The position numbers and the translations under genes are program-made. Of a stretch of 64,000 nt of DNA, positions 36,499 through 48,001 are shown piece by piece. Source of the stretch: Bacteroidota bacterium (lineage in GTDB: Bacteria; Bacteroidota; Bacteroidia; AKYH767-A; OLB10); assembly GCA_016713445.1 (NCBI GenBank), contig JADJPB010000020.1, forward strand, positions 1 through 64,000. Reading direction: 5' to 3'. Each line of letters opens with the position of its first letter. Position 1 is the stretch's first letter. The notes beneath the pieces were generated by a model, which searched no databases, had not been told where the DNA came from, and saw nothing but the letters and a program-made list of their open reading frames with translations.

Positions 36499-39404
36499 TT
36501 ACTTGACCTCAATTTCATCACAAAAAATATACGCATCAAACCCAGCACCTTGATGCCATTTTGGCAATACACCATAATTTGTTGCCTTCACTCGGACAAA
36601 TTTTGCCTTAATGGGCTGGAATTTAGCCGTGAGTATTTGAGTATTTACTACCATATTAGTATCTGGAACTTGATTCACAACTTCTGCAATCTCTTTCCAT
36701 GATTTTCCATCTATCGAAACTTCTACATTCATTTTAGTGGGCATTAAAATCCAAGATCGACAGTCTTGCAAAAAACCAACATTTACACTAGAAATTTTTT
36801 GTTCTTTTCCCATTTGAATTTCAACATCCATATCTTGGGATTGATAACCATGCCAATCACCTTTTCTCCAGTTCTCGGTTCCATGAATTCCATCAATCAT
36901 GGAGATGGGTCCTTCAGCCGAATATTGCTTACCAGGAGTACTATGCAACACTACACTCCAATTATTGGGCAGTTTAAAAAAGGAAGCTTGCGTAACTCCA
37001 CTCTTCCCTTTCTGATCGCCGCATTGAGCGTAGAGCGTGGTGCTTTCATAGATGTAAAATGGTTTGTGGTAATATTCGCCCATCATCATAAGTCCGGGAT
37101 TGTATCCATACAACATCATCGCTCCATCCAAAGAAATGATATTCACGAGCAAACTATCTTTAAAGATTCTTCCTTCGGTTTTAATCAATGGCGCTCTATA
37201 AAAATAAGGAGAATTCATATCGCCTCTTTTTTCAGAAATAGTTCCTCGAGACTGTTCAGGGATAGTACTCATCTCAAAAACTATTTCCTTTGCATTCATA
37301 AAATTCTCGTGTGTAATTAAATTATCATTTACAGAAATACCATCGATATTCACACTTTGGATATACACTGATGATGGTGAATTTCCCTTGGCAAGAATGC
37401 GAATACGATTTGTGAACCGAATCAAACAATGGACTTCCAACAGCATAGTAAGGACTTCCTGGAGTTACTGGATAAAATCCCATGGCGCTCCATACATACC
37501 ACGCCGACATTTGTCCGCAATCTTCATTGCCTGGTAATCCTTCTGGACCTTTGTTGTACAAACTATCCATAATAGAACGAACCAACTTTTGTGTTTTATG
37601 AGGCTTCCCAATATAATCATACAAATAGGCCATGTGATGACTCGGTTCATTACCATGTGCATATTGTCCAATTAATCCGGTGATATCTGCTTGAGTACGA
37701 CCAGTAGTTTCGCTGTTCGCAGAAAACAATCCATCTAACTTCGCTTCAGCTTTTTGCTCTCCACCCATCATTCGAATGAGTCCGGGAATATCTTGCGGAA
37801 CAAAAAACGAATATTGCCAAGAGTTCGCTTCTGTATAATGATTGTTCACTTCACGCGGATCGAAGTTTGGAATGAAATCACCATTTCTTCGCGGTCGCAT
37901 GAAACCCGTGTTTGGATCAAATACGTTTCTGTAAGAAGCTGCTCTACGTAAATATTGTTGTTGTTCTACTCCTTTCCCTAACATCCTCGCCACTTCCGAA
38001 ATACACCAATCGTCGTAAGCATATTCTAATGTTTTAGAAACCGATTCATGTTCATCCTCCACTGCTAAATATCCATGCTCTATGTATTGTGGTAATCCAA
38101 GATGATCCCAGTTGGCACTTTTTTCATCGCTTCATAGGCATAAGCAGTATCAAAGTTGCTCACTCCTTTTACAAGGGCATCTGCAATTAAAGAAACGCTA
38201 TGGTAGCCGATCATACAATCCGTTTCGTTGGCACCCAACTCCCAAACAGGAGCCGACCACCAATTTTATATTGATTCAACATGGACTTAATATAATCCAG
38301 ACTTCTGTTTCTATCAATTACATTATATAACGGATGTGCCGCTCGAAAGGTATCCCACAAACTAAAAACGGTATAATGCGTAAATCCATCACCGTTATGA
38401 ACCGTATTATCACGACCTCGATAACGACCATCCACATCAGAAATAACATTGGGAACAATCATTGTATGATACAGAGAGGTATAAAAGTTAGTTTTGTCTT
38501 TTTCCGATTTCCCAAACGCAATTATTTTAGAAAGTTCTTTGTTCCAGACGTTCTTTGCTTCCGCCTTCACTTTTTCAAAATCCCAATTGGGAATTTCAGC
38601 TTCTCTGTTCTTACGTGCACCCGCTGCATCTGTAGTGGAAATTCCGACTTTCACGAATAAAGTATTATTCTTTTCAGACGGGTTATTTACAAAATGAATA
38701 GCAGCACATAATTCATTATGATCTATAGTTCTTCCCTCGATCATCTTCTCCACAAATCCCTTCAAAGAAACTGTGCTGATTGGTTTAGAAAATTCAATCG
38801 AGAAAAAAATAAATTGATCTGTCGCCCAAGCTTCACTACGTCGGTAGCCTTCCATCATGTGGTCGTTCACATATGTCAGGGCTGAACGCAATGTTTTATC
38901 ACGATGTTCCAAATCAAGCATTACAAACTGATTTTCGGAGTTCGGAAAAACATATTTATGAAAGCCGGTGCGCAAACTAGTTGTCAATTCTACTTTAATG
39001 TCATCATCCGTCAACTGCACTTCATAATATCCAGGAGTGGCTTTCTCTGTTGCATGATTAAATTTAGAACCATACTCTGTTGGTACAAAAGAATGAGCAC
39101 CTTGCCCGGGCATCAGCAGTATATCGCCATAGTCGGAACATCCAGTTCCACTGAGATGTGTATGTGTAAATCCGTAAATGAGTGTATCCGCATAATAATA
39201 TCCAGAGCACCCTTCCCAGCTACCATCTCGACGTGTATCGGGACTTAATTGAACCATTCCATGAGGTAAAGTAGCACCGGGGTAGGTGTGTCCGACACCG
39301 CCGGTTCCGGTCATGGGGTCGACGTATTTAGATAAATCTTGTGCGTTGCCTATAGAATTTATTAATAAAAATGAAAGCAGAAGGACGAGTTTGGAGGAAT
39401 GCAT
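36499..39404 (-). CDS. GH92 alpha-mannosidase with C-terminal discoidin-like domain (frameshifted)
   Basis: GH92 enzymes remove alpha-linked mannose from high-mannose glycans with calcium. The N-terminal piece (38211-39404) has a signal peptide and the GH92 opening (VDPMTGTGGVGHTYPGATLP). Near 38200-38262 the frame changes into WELGANETDCMIGY, the conserved catalytic block, giving the middle piece (37325-38062, with NEDCGQMSAWYVWSAMGFYP). Another break near 37400 leads to the C-terminal piece (36499-37446), with a FN3/chitobiase-like linker and a discoidin-type end (RVKATNYGVLPKWHQG). Full length is about 965 residues. It lies 45 bases after GH2. The frame changes are probably errors, since all catalytic blocks are conserved. 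Confidence 0.88.
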
Positions 39405-39449
39405 AAATCAAAAATAATCAAAACATCCAAATAAAATACAAAACCTCTT

Positions 39450-41945
39450 CTATTTGATATTATTCCAGCACTTCCATTTGATTTTATTAGCTGGACCTGA
39501 GAAATTAATTAACTTTCGCTCATTGGGCATGAGATGAAATCCATTTTGGTCAAATGTACACTTACCTTCATCATCATAAAGGTAAACTCCATAGGTAAAT
39601 GCATCGGCCGTAACAATAATACTCGTACTATCCAGTATTTTTATACTTAGATCAGCCTTACGAAAAACGACTTTATTGGGCCGATTTCGCAATAAGAAAT
39701 CACGATAAATCACATTAAAATGGAAATTATCTACCACTTCAGTAACCAAAACAATTTGGTTGGAATCCAAATTTCTCATATGATTGCTTGGAAAAAAAAT
39801 ACACTCTTTAATAACCGTATCTGGATTTAAAACCAAATATCTTTCATCGATAGAAATTGGTTCAGTCACGGTATCCGTTCTAATAAAATACAACCTAACG
39901 ATGATCGAGAGAGCATCAAGTCCATCATATTGTAAATAGGTAGACAATCCGCGTTCTGTTTCCAAGGTAGTAACAAACAAGTCATCAAAATTTTGCTTTA
40001 CGGTGGAGTAAAATAATTTAGGCTGAAGATTTTTAGCAAGACAACTCCAAGAAACCGAAGGCCAACAATCATTATATTGCCAAAACAACGTTCCTCCACA
40101 TGTGGGAAAAGCACTCCGATGCGCCTTCATCGCAATATCCATACCGTAGGCTTGTTGCAATTGGGAGAGATAAGCATAATCCTCCATTAAAGAAGGAACT
40201 TTAAAATAGCGTTTCAAGTATTCATTGATGGTTTCAAATCCTTTAGGATGTTTTTGATGATTCAAAAAGGAAGTTGAATTAAAATCAATTTTTGAAATAC
40301 TCGATTTGTACGTCTTTAAATCCGCCATCGATTGAAAACCATATTCACTCATGAATCGTCCGGTCTTCTTTTTATACACCTCAAAATCCTCCATACCCCA
40401 CCAGACTCCCCAATAGTGACTATCTCCTGAAAGCATACTTTCCTTTCTTCCCCAACCGATAGAAGGAGAAGAAGACCAATAGGAACAAGTAGGATGCAAG
40501 GAGTCAACTACACTTGGTAATATTGTTTGAAATACCTTTACATAATCGTTCCAGATCTTAGCAGAGTCAGTTGATGCATAACTAAATTGTTTTTGCCAGC
40601 CCCAATTTTTCCACCCTTCATCACTTTCATTATTACCGCACCAAAGCACTATGCACGGATGCGACGATAATCGTTCTACTTGCTGGATCGCTTCCTGTTT
40701 CACATTCTCAGCAAAAGCATCATCACCTGGGATCATACTACATGCGAACATAAAATCTTGCCACACCATAATTCCGTATTGATCACAATAGTCATAAAAC
40801 ACATCGGGCAAATAAACACCGCCACCCCACACACGAAGCATATTCATTCCAGCTTCCTTTGCATTTCTTACCAACGCTTCATAATCTTTATCGGTAACAT
40901 TAGGTAAAAACATATCGGGTGGGACCATATTGGCGCCGCGCACAAAAATATTTTTACCGTTAATACTAAATGTAAACTCGTTGCCAATGGTATCTTTCTG
41001 TGTATTCAAATCAACGCTTCTAAACCCCGTTTTACAACTTACTTGATTCAAACTATCTTCTTCCAAACGACAAATCAATTCATATATGGGCTGTTCACCA
41101 CGACCGTTAATTTGCCATCTGTTCGCATTTGGAAAAAGAAATGGGATGTTCACGGTTTGTTCTCCCTTTCGAATATTCACCTCATGAATCAGCTTAAAAT
41201 TAGTTCCTTTTACTGTTAAATTAATGTACGTCTTCTTTTGATGATCGGCTGTTATCTTCACGATAGCATTACCTTTTACATTATTGTTTCCATCAATTGT
41301 TGCTGATACACGAATTGACGTAAGCGCTACTTGGTTACTTGCTACTAATCTCACTTCTTTCCAAATTCCGCAAGACAATAATTTAGGCGCAAAATCCCAT
41401 CCATAATGATACTGCGCTTTTCGCGTAAAACTGCGGACACCTTCCGGCAAGGTATAGTTTAATTTTTGCGCTGCTTCTTTCGCAATCGTTTCCGGAGCTT
41501 TAAATTTTACGAACAAAATATTCTTTTTCAGAAGCAGCGATTTCACATCTACTTTCCAAGTGCGGAACATATTATCTGCCTTTAAAATTAATGAGTCATT
41601 TAAATATACATCTGCATAAGTATCGAGGCCATCGAAAATTAAATTGAGTTGTGGTTTTGCTAAGATGAAATCATCGCAGGTAAATTCAGTTTTATAATCC
41701 CAACTCGATTCACCGACCCATTGTACTTTCTTTTCGTTATCGTCGAGGTAAGGATCCTTAATCATTTTATTTCTTAATAAATCGGTATGTACAGTTCCTG
41801 GCACATGAGCGGGGAGCCATTTTTTGGATACGGATTGTTTGAAAGACCAGTTGGAGAGAGGGATATTTTGTGCAATAGAATTGCAATAAATAAAACATAA
41901 AAGTCCCAAGAGGAGAGAATTGAATATTGATCGAGAAGAAATCAT
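39450..41945 (-). CDS. Secreted GH2 beta-mannosidase
   Basis: An intact 831-residue exohydrolase with a signal peptide (LLLGLLCFIYCNSIAQ). It has the GH2 N-terminal sugar-binding fold (HVPGTVHTDLLRN, FDGLDTYADVYLN), the Ig-like middle, and the TIM barrel. WCGNNESDEGWKNWGW near residue 437 holds the acid/base Glu, and MSEYGFQSM near residue 532 holds the nucleophile Glu. VRGANMVPPDMFLP and FWQYNDCWPSVSWS are conserved in beta-mannosidases. It should cleave Man-beta-1,4-GlcNAc in the N-glycan core, the step after GH92. It is the first gene downstream of the 311-base repeat-bearing gap in the operon. Confidence 0.93.
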   Translation of the reverse strand: MISSRSIFNSLLLGLLCFIYCNSIAQNIPLSNWSFKQSVSKKWLPAHVPGTVHTDLLRNKMIKDPYLDDNEKKVQWVGESSWDYKTEFTCDDFILAKPQLNLIFDGLDTYADVYLNDSLILKADNMFRTWKVDVKSLLLKKNILFVKFKAPETIAKEAAQKLNYTLPEGVRSFTRKAQYHYGWDFAPKLLSCGIWKEVRLVASNQVALTSIRVSATIDGNNNVKGNAIVKITADHQKKTYINLTVKGTNFKLIHEVNIRKGEQTVNIPFLFPNANRWQINGRGEQPIYELICRLEEDSLNQVSCKTGFRSVDLNTQKDTIGNEFTFSINGKNIFVRGANMVPPDMFLPNVTDKDYEALVRNAKEAGMNMLRVWGGGVYLPDVFYDYCDQYGIMVWQDFMFACSMIPGDDAFAENVKQEAIQQVERLSSHPCIVLWCGNNESDEGWKNWGWQKQFSYASTDSAKIWNDYVKVFQTILPSVVDSLHPTCSYWSSSPSIGWGRKESMLSGDSHYWGVWWGMEDFEVYKKKTGRFMSEYGFQSMADLKTYKSSISKIDFNSTSFLNHQKHPKGFETINEYLKRYFKVPSLMEDYAYLSQLQQAYGMDIAMKAHRSAFPTCGGTLFWQYNDCWPSVSWSCLAKNLQPKLFYSTVKQNFDDLFVTTLETERGLSTYLQYDGLDALSIIVRLYFIRTDTVTEPISIDERYLVLNPDTVIKECIFFPSNHMRNLDSNQIVLVTEVVDNFHFNVIYRDFLLRNRPNKVVFRKADLSIKILDSTSIIVTADAFTYGVYLYDDEGKCTFDQNGFHLMPNERKLINFSGPANKIKWKCWNNIK

Positions 41946-42256
41946 TGGTTACGAATTACTAATCGGTTACGAATTACGAATCTGTACGAATATACGAATT
42001 ACGAATTTACGAATACGCAAATACGCGAAATGCGAATAAACCTACCTATGCTAACCGCGTGCGCTAAAGCTTTAGCGGTGCAAGCTACGGTAGGCAGGTA
42101 CGAAATGCGAAAATGCGAAACTCTGCATAATCACGAAATGTGAATGAACCTGTCGAGAGGTTAAATAATTTGACCACCCCTATTAAAAATGAAACCTCGG
42201 GATAGCCATTTCCCCCATTTACCAACTCATGATCGCGACTCTAATTCATCAACCTT
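41946..42256. repeat. Intergenic repeats and palindromic REP-like element inside the glycan operon
   Basis: 41950-42035 is a run of TACGAATTACGAAT-type units. 42041-42098 is an imperfect palindrome: CCTACC pairs with GGTAGG or GGCAGG at the ends, and GCTAAAGC/GCTTTAGC forms a perfect 14-base centre. 42101-42130 adds CGAAATGCG-type repeats. No gene is present. The element may stabilise or partly end transcription between GH20 and GH2. Confidence 0.6.
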
Positions 42257-44494
42257 TTAATACACTAAAATTTCTGAAACAAACAGCCAGCCGTTTTGCC
42301 CAGCGCCAGGGGTGCCTTCCGGGTTTTTACCGATAGAATTGAAGCGAAGGTAAATGGAATTCACTTCGTCGTAGAAAGGAATAGAAATGCGTTCTATAGG
42401 ATCTACAGGAACAATTTTTTCAGATTCAAAGAGCAATTCTGATTCTCCATAACTTATGCTTGCGGGAGCATGAATCCAACTACCTGGGTCGTGCAAGTAA
42501 ACGACAACAATGCTATCCACTTTTACTTTATCAGTCCATTCAATTTTTACTTCCGGACTTTTGCCAATCCACCCAATCCAATGTTTGCCTGTCCATGGAA
42601 ATATTCCAGTGATCCCATCTACCAAGGTAAATCCTGGATTTGCATAACTTCTTTCACCCGGTGTAATCAGATTCACTTTTGCATTCGTAGCTTTTGAAAA
42701 TTCGAACGGATAACTTACAATGGTTTGATGTTGATTATAGGTACTTCGCACCACTAATTTACTTGTGGAATTAATACGAATGGGATTTTGGTAAGTAGAG
42801 TAATTAGTAACTCCGTCGCCATTATCGATAGCAGTTTCTATTTGTTGAGGCACTTTAGAATCCAATGTTAGCATCAGAGAGCGAACGGTTTCTCCACCAC
42901 CAATACGCAATCTGGGTATATGCCAGGTATTCGAATAATTTACACGAAACGTATCTAATATATGTTGATGTTGTAATACTCGTTTATAAAAACTTTTTTC
43001 ATCGTGCAAAGTAGTGTCTGTCCACAATACTTCTGTAAGCGCACACAATCTTGGCAACAACATATATTATACTTGCTTTTCATCGTACATGTATTCTGTC
43101 CATAAATTTGCCTGCGCACCTAAGATTAATTTTTGTTCTGACTTCGTCAATGAATCTGGAATTGGTCGATATGCATAAACTTTTTCTAATGGAGTATATC
43201 CACCAATAGCTAAAGGTTCGGTAGCACGTTCTCCTTGGTAGTGATCAAAATAACAGTGCGTCCCAGGCGACATTATAGCTTGATGGCCCGATCGCACGGC
43301 TGCTTTTCCGCCTTCAATTCCGCGCCAGCTCATTACTGTTGCATTGGGGGCTAATCCACCTTCTAATATTTCATCCCAACCTATGAGTTGCCGACCTTTG
43401 CTATTGAGAAATTTCTCGATGCGTTGGATGAAATAACTTTGCAACTCTTCGTCGTTACGCAAATTATTTTCAAATCGGGTATTCGCACAATTCGGGCATT
43501 TGCTCCATCTTTCCTTTGGACACTCATCACCGCCAATATGAATATACTTAGAGGGAAATAATTCCATCACTTCGGTAAGCACATCTTCCAAAAAAGTAAA
43601 AGTAGAATCCTTTACACAAAACACATCTTCATAACCACCCCATCCTCTTCCCACTTCTTTTACATATCCCAAACAGGAATACTCAGGATATGCCGCCAAT
43701 GCAGCGAGCGAGTGTCCGGGCATTTCAATTTCAGGAATGACTGTGATTTGTCGTTGTGATGCATAATTTACAACTTCTCGAATATCACTCTGCGTATAAA
43801 AGCCACCGTATGGAATAGAATCGAATTTTTGGTTTCGATAGGGGCCGCTCATACTTCCACTTCTCCATGCACCGACGTCTGTTAACCGAGGATACTTATT
43901 AATTTGAATCCTCCAGCCTTGGTCATCGGTGAGATGCCAATGAAAAGTATTCATTTTATAAATTGCAAGCAGGTCAATATATTTTTTCACAAACTCCTTC
44001 GATAAAAAATGTCGGGAAACATCGAGATGAACTCCACGATATCCAAACTTTGGTTGATCATAAATTTTAAGGCAAGAAATTTGGCCCTTATTTTCCAGAG
44101 ATTGAAATGCCAACTGCAATAGTGTGCTTGTACCTCGAATCAATCCAGCAGGTCCACCTTCCAGAAGTACATATTTTCGTCTCACTTTTAATAAATACTT
44201 TTCAGAAGTATCCGTTAAAGCAGAGAATGCAATATAACGATCCTTCCTTACAACAGAAGCGACAATCGGGAGGGTATAACCATTAGTTTGGTTTAACCAA
44301 GAGTTAAATAGCTCGGCAGCTTGAATGGCAGCCGGAGCGTTCGCTAAAATTTTCGTTTCAGCAGAAATTAAAAACACTCCTCCTTTTTGCGAAATTTTAT
44401 TGGGGAATGGAATTAAAGACGACTCTTGAGAAAAGGCAAGAGAAGAAAAGATCAACATCAAGAAGATTGTATATCTAATTTTAATTTTCATCAC
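42257..44494 (-). CDS. GH20 beta-N-acetylhexosaminidase (frameshifted)
   Basis: The signal peptide is FLMLIFSSLAFSQ. Then comes the GH20 N-terminal domain and the catalytic barrel. HIGGDECPKERWSKCP near residue 322 carries the Asp-Glu pair that does substrate-assisted catalysis; NTFHWHLTDDQGWRIQINKY and VIPEIEMPGHSLAALAAYPE are conserved. A one-base break at 43063-43067 connects the catalytic piece to a C-terminal piece that ends the barrel (PRLCALTEVLWTD) and adds a beta-sandwich with a discoidin-like part (TDKVKVDSIVVVYLHDPGSW). Total length is about 745 residues. It should split GlcNAc-beta-1,4-GlcNAc (chitobiose). Confidence 0.92.
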
Positions 44495-44577
44495 ATTATA
44501 ATGCCGTAATCCAATCTACTTAAATGAGTAATTATATTCTCCATTGGCCATAAGTCCAACAGAGCAGTTTGATTTAA

Positions 44578-46020
44578 TTAATGTCCTCCAGTTACTTTAT
44601 CATAATGAATCCCTTGTGTAGCCAAAATGCCTTTTACTTTCCATCCATAGAATGCAAGGTACGCGAAGCAAAGTATTCCAACTATATAACTGGCTTGTAT
44701 TCCGAGAAGATGATCGGAAGCTAACCAACCTTGCAAGAGACTCACGAATCCACCACCCATGATCATCATAATCAAAAAACTGGATCCTTCGTTGGTATGT
44801 TTTCCTAAACCTGCAATTGCCAAAGTAAAAATACAGGGCCACAGAGTAGAGCAAAACAATCCAACACTGATGAATGCATATACGCTGATAAGCCCATCTG
44901 CAAAAATTCCAATGAACAACGCTGCAATTCCACAGCAAGAGAACAGTAACAATTGCCTTGCAGGATTTCCTTTGCTCATAATGTCAGCTATAATAATTAG
45001 AATTATTACGAATGCATAAATATAAAATGGCGTAAGATCATTATTTGCAATTCTATTTGCAAACAAGAAAACGCCGAAAGCAGCATACGGCAAAATAAAA
45101 TTCAAAAATGTACGGACATTCCGTTTTAAGTCAAATGCACCCACTGCACCTGTCCAACGACCGATCATCAAACTTGCCCAGAACAATGAAACATAAGGAG
45201 CAATTTCACTGGTGGGTGTTTGAAGATGGATACGCATGAACTCTGGCAGATTGGATGCTGTAGAAACTTCTACACCTACGTATAAAAAGATAGCAATCAT
45301 ACCCATCCACAATTGAGGATACGAAAGCGCTAACTTCCCGGATAATTTACTCTTAGCAATACCATCAACATTCGTTTCTTCGTGATGAATTTGATTCGGC
45401 AACGAAGAAAATTTAAAAAGGATAGCCACCAACACGAAAGCTGCTCCTAATATTAAATACGGACCTTTCACAGCGGAAAGTGAATCCAAATGTTCTCCTG
45501 CTTTTAGAGAGCCAAAGATGGCAAAACTCACAATGATAGGGCCGATCGTTGTTCCAATATTGTTAATACCACCTGCCAAACTAAGTCGTTGCGAACCCTT
45601 CTTTGGATCACCTATCGTAATAGTTAGGGGATTGGCTGCGGTTTGTTGCAACGAGAAACCAAGACCTACAATAAAAAGTCCCGTAATCATCAATCCAAAA
45701 GACGATGAATCGGCAGCGGGAAAAAATAACAATGTCCCCAAAGCAGAAATGACAAGACCGAGTGCGATACCGTTTTTATAACCGATACGATTCAAGATAT
45801 CACCACCGCTTGCTTTAGAAGCGAAATAATAAATCAATGATCCCACAGTATAAGCTACATAAAATGCAAATGAAATCATTTGACTTTGCCATTGTTCGAG
45901 ATTTAGTTTTTCCTTAAAAACAGGAATAAGAATATCGTTGCTGGCTGCGACGAAGCCCCAAAAAAAGAATACAGAGATTAGGATAGGAAGGGAGGAGCGG
46001 GAGTTAGTTTGGTTGACCAT
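44578..46020 (-). CDS. FucP/NagP-type sugar MFS transporter
   Basis: A twelve-helix sugar:proton symporter of the FucP/GluP/NagP group. It opens with the family pattern ISVFFFWGFVAASNDILIPV and contains GFSLQQTAANPLTITIGDPK and GGINNIGTTIGPIIV. I start at ATG 46020 (MVNQTNSRSS); the 30 residues upstream in frame look non-coding. Length is about 480 residues. Its position at the head of the glycosidase operon suggests it imports a product sugar, most likely N-acetylglucosamine or mannose. It is intact. Confidence 0.88.
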   Translation of the reverse strand: MVNQTNSRSSLPILISVFFFWGFVAASNDILIPVFKEKLNLEQWQSQMISFAFYVAYTVGSLIYYFASKASGGDILNRIGYKNGIALGLVISALGTLLFFPAADSSSFGLMITGLFIVGLGFSLQQTAANPLTITIGDPKKGSQRLSLAGGINNIGTTIGPIIVSFAIFGSLKAGEHLDSLSAVKGPYLILGAAFVLVAILFKFSSLPNQIHHEETNVDGIAKSKLSGKLALSYPQLWMGMIAIFLYVGVEVSTASNLPEFMRIHLQTPTSEIAPYVSLFWASLMIGRWTGAVGAFDLKRNVRTFLNFILPYAAFGVFLFANRIANNDLTPFYIYAFVIILIIIADIMSKGNPARQLLLFSCCGIAALFIGIFADGLISVYAFISVGLFCSTLWPCIFTLAIAGLGKHTNEGSSFLIMMIMGGGFVSLLQGWLASDHLLGIQASYIVGILCFAYLAFYGWKVKGILATQGIHYDKVTGGH

Positions 46021-46366
46021 ATTAGATGAGGGTGAAGATAAAATAAATTTAATATAGGGGGTTAAGCCATTAAAAATATATTCACACAGTAGGCTCTTTA
46101 CTACTGACATTCACGATCGACTCAAACACATTTCTTAAAATCTGTTCGGTTAAGAGTGAAGGCTTCATAAATCCTTCACCCATACAAACAACAAACAACT
46201 ATTTAAAATAAATTCATCATTAAAAATTTCTCGTGGCAGCGTGAGCGTCAATTAAATACAACATTCCAACATTTGATTGTAAATACATTCTGATGATGAC
46301 CTAATTTTTGTAACTGGCATACCCTTAATTTTGTAACACGAAATAGTAATAATTAACTAATAAAAG
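46021..46366. other. Divergent intergenic region before the glycan operon and OmpA lipoprotein
   Basis: No gene visible. It contains the promoter of the OmpA-like lipoprotein at its right end. I find no clear promoter box for the minus-strand glycan operon here. Confidence 0.5.
46326..46333 (+). promoter_or_regulatory. Promoter -7 box of the OmpA-like lipoprotein
   Basis: TAATTTTG is an exact TAnnTTTG match 33 bases before ATG 46367, with T-rich sequence at the -33 region. Confidence 0.45.
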
Positions 46367-47205
46367 ATGAATAAAGTTTTAGCAACCCTACTCACAATCA
46401 GTTTCCTTACTACTGGATGTGTTAGCCGTAAGAAGTACAACAAACAAGTTGAAATGTATGATACTTTGAAAAAAGATTGTGGTGTAATCGAAAGTAACTT
46501 ACAAAAGTGTTTAGATGAAAGTGGAAGGAATGCTGCTGAAAATGTACGTTTAACGCAAGAGTTAGCCGATCTAAGAGCCAACAGCAGTACTATGATGAAA
46601 CAATTAAGTGATATGTCGGTGATCAGCTCAGCACAAGCAGAGAGTATTCGCAAATCTTTAGAGAACATCAATTCGAAAGACTCATACATCATGGACCTTC
46701 AAACAGCGATGGCACACAAAGATTCTTTGAACATGGCATTAGTTTTAAATTTAAAAGGGGCTCTTAAGGATGTGAACGATGAAGATGTAACGATCAACGT
46801 TGAAGGAAGTGCGGTATTCATTAGCATTTCAGATAAAATGTTATTCAGCAGTGGAAGCTACAACATTACTCCCCGAGCAAAGTCGATTCTTGGAAAAGTG
46901 GCTGATGTGATCAAAGCTCAACCTGAAGTACAATTCATGGTAGAAGGTCACACGGATAATAAAGCGATTTCTACAGGAGCGATCAAAGACAACTGGGATT
47001 TAAGTGTGCTCGTGCTACTTCCGTAGTTCGCGTTCTTCAGAAAAACTATGGTGTGGATCCTTCCCGAATGATTGCAGCCGGACGTAGTGAATACGTTCCA
47101 GTGACGAGCAATGGGGATGTCCAAGGAAGGTCATTAAACCGTAGAACACGCATTGTGATATTACCTCAATTGGATCAATTCTTCAAATTGATGGAGTCAA
47201 AATAA
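46367..47205 (+). CDS. OmpA-family outer-membrane lipoprotein (frameshifted)
   Basis: A lipoprotein with signal and lipobox (FLTTGC, Cys18). A helical coiled-coil region comes next (about residues 25-125). Then comes the OmpA C-terminal peptidoglycan-binding domain, with VQFMVEGHTDNKAISTG, and, after a break near 47015, SRMIAAGRSEYVPVTS and GRSLNRRTRIVILP. Full length is about 279 residues. It should tether the outer membrane to peptidoglycan. A strong terminator follows. The single frame change is probably an error. Confidence 0.9.
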
Positions 47206-47223
47206 AAATTTAATTCGATGAAC

Positions 47224-47256
47224 AAAGCCCGAGGTTAAACCCCCGGGCTTTGTTTT
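47224..47256. terminator. Strong hairpin terminator after the OmpA lipoprotein
   Basis: CAAAGCCCGAGG pairs with CCCCGGGCTTTG (one bulge), followed by TTTTTT. It lies between convergent genes. Confidence 0.9.
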
Positions 47257-47281
47257 TTAAGTATTACTTTTTCAATGCACT

Positions 47282-47990
47282 TTACATCATCATACGTCCG
47301 AGCACCACATCCCAATTCACCACATTCCACCAGGCGTTGATATAGTCTACACGTTTATTTTGATATTTTAAATAATAAGCATGTTCCCAAACATCCAACC
47401 CTAAAATCGGCAACCCTTTTACCTCTGCAATATCCATAAGAGGATTATCTTGATTGGCAGTAGAACAAATTTGCAAAGTGCCATCCTTTTGTTTAATCAA
47501 CCAAACCCATCCGCTTCCAAAACGATTTTTTGCTTCAGTCGAAAAAAAGCTCCTTAAATTTCTCGAAGCTACTGAACGAAGTATTTATCGCCTCTAACAT
47601 TTTTCCTTTCGGTACTCCACCACCGTTAGGCTTCATGATGGTCCAGAAAAAAGAATGGTTCCAATGACCACCAGCATTATTTCGAACAGCTTGTGGAAAC
47701 CTTGAAACCATTGCTAATATATTCTCCAAATTTGAATCATGGATATGCATCTCTGCACAGAGTTTATTCAAATTATCCACATATCCTTTATGATGCTTCG
47801 TATAATGAATCTCCATGGTGAGGGCATCTATATGTGGTTCCAACGACTTTAAATCGTATGGGATTTCAGGCAAGCTGAAATTCGGATCTCCGTGAGGAGC
47901 TGCAACTAAACCGGAACCTGCAGCTAATACACCGGCTGTAGTTAATGCACTTGCTTTAATGAAGTCACGACGAGAAAATGAATTTTCCAT
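47282..47990 (-). CDS. Iron/manganese superoxide dismutase with Tat-type signal (frameshifted)
   Basis: Converts superoxide to hydrogen peroxide and oxygen. It opens with a Tat signal (FSRRDFIKASALTTAGVLAA), so it is probably exported folded, which is unusual for a SOD. The metal-site segments are HYTKHHKGYVDNLN, NAGGHWNHSFFWTIM and, in the second piece, LDVWEHAYYLKYQNKRVDYI. The break falls at a T6 run (about 47540-47550); correcting it reads FKELFSTEAKNRFGSGW. Total length is about 235 residues. It lies 11 bases after the biotin carrier gene, in one operon. Confidence 0.92.
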
Positions 47991-48001
47991 ATTTATATTT
48001 T

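Noticed and set aside
46021..46110. An N-terminal extension of the sugar porter
   Set aside because: The added 30 residues do not match the family, whose conserved N-terminus begins just after ATG 46020.
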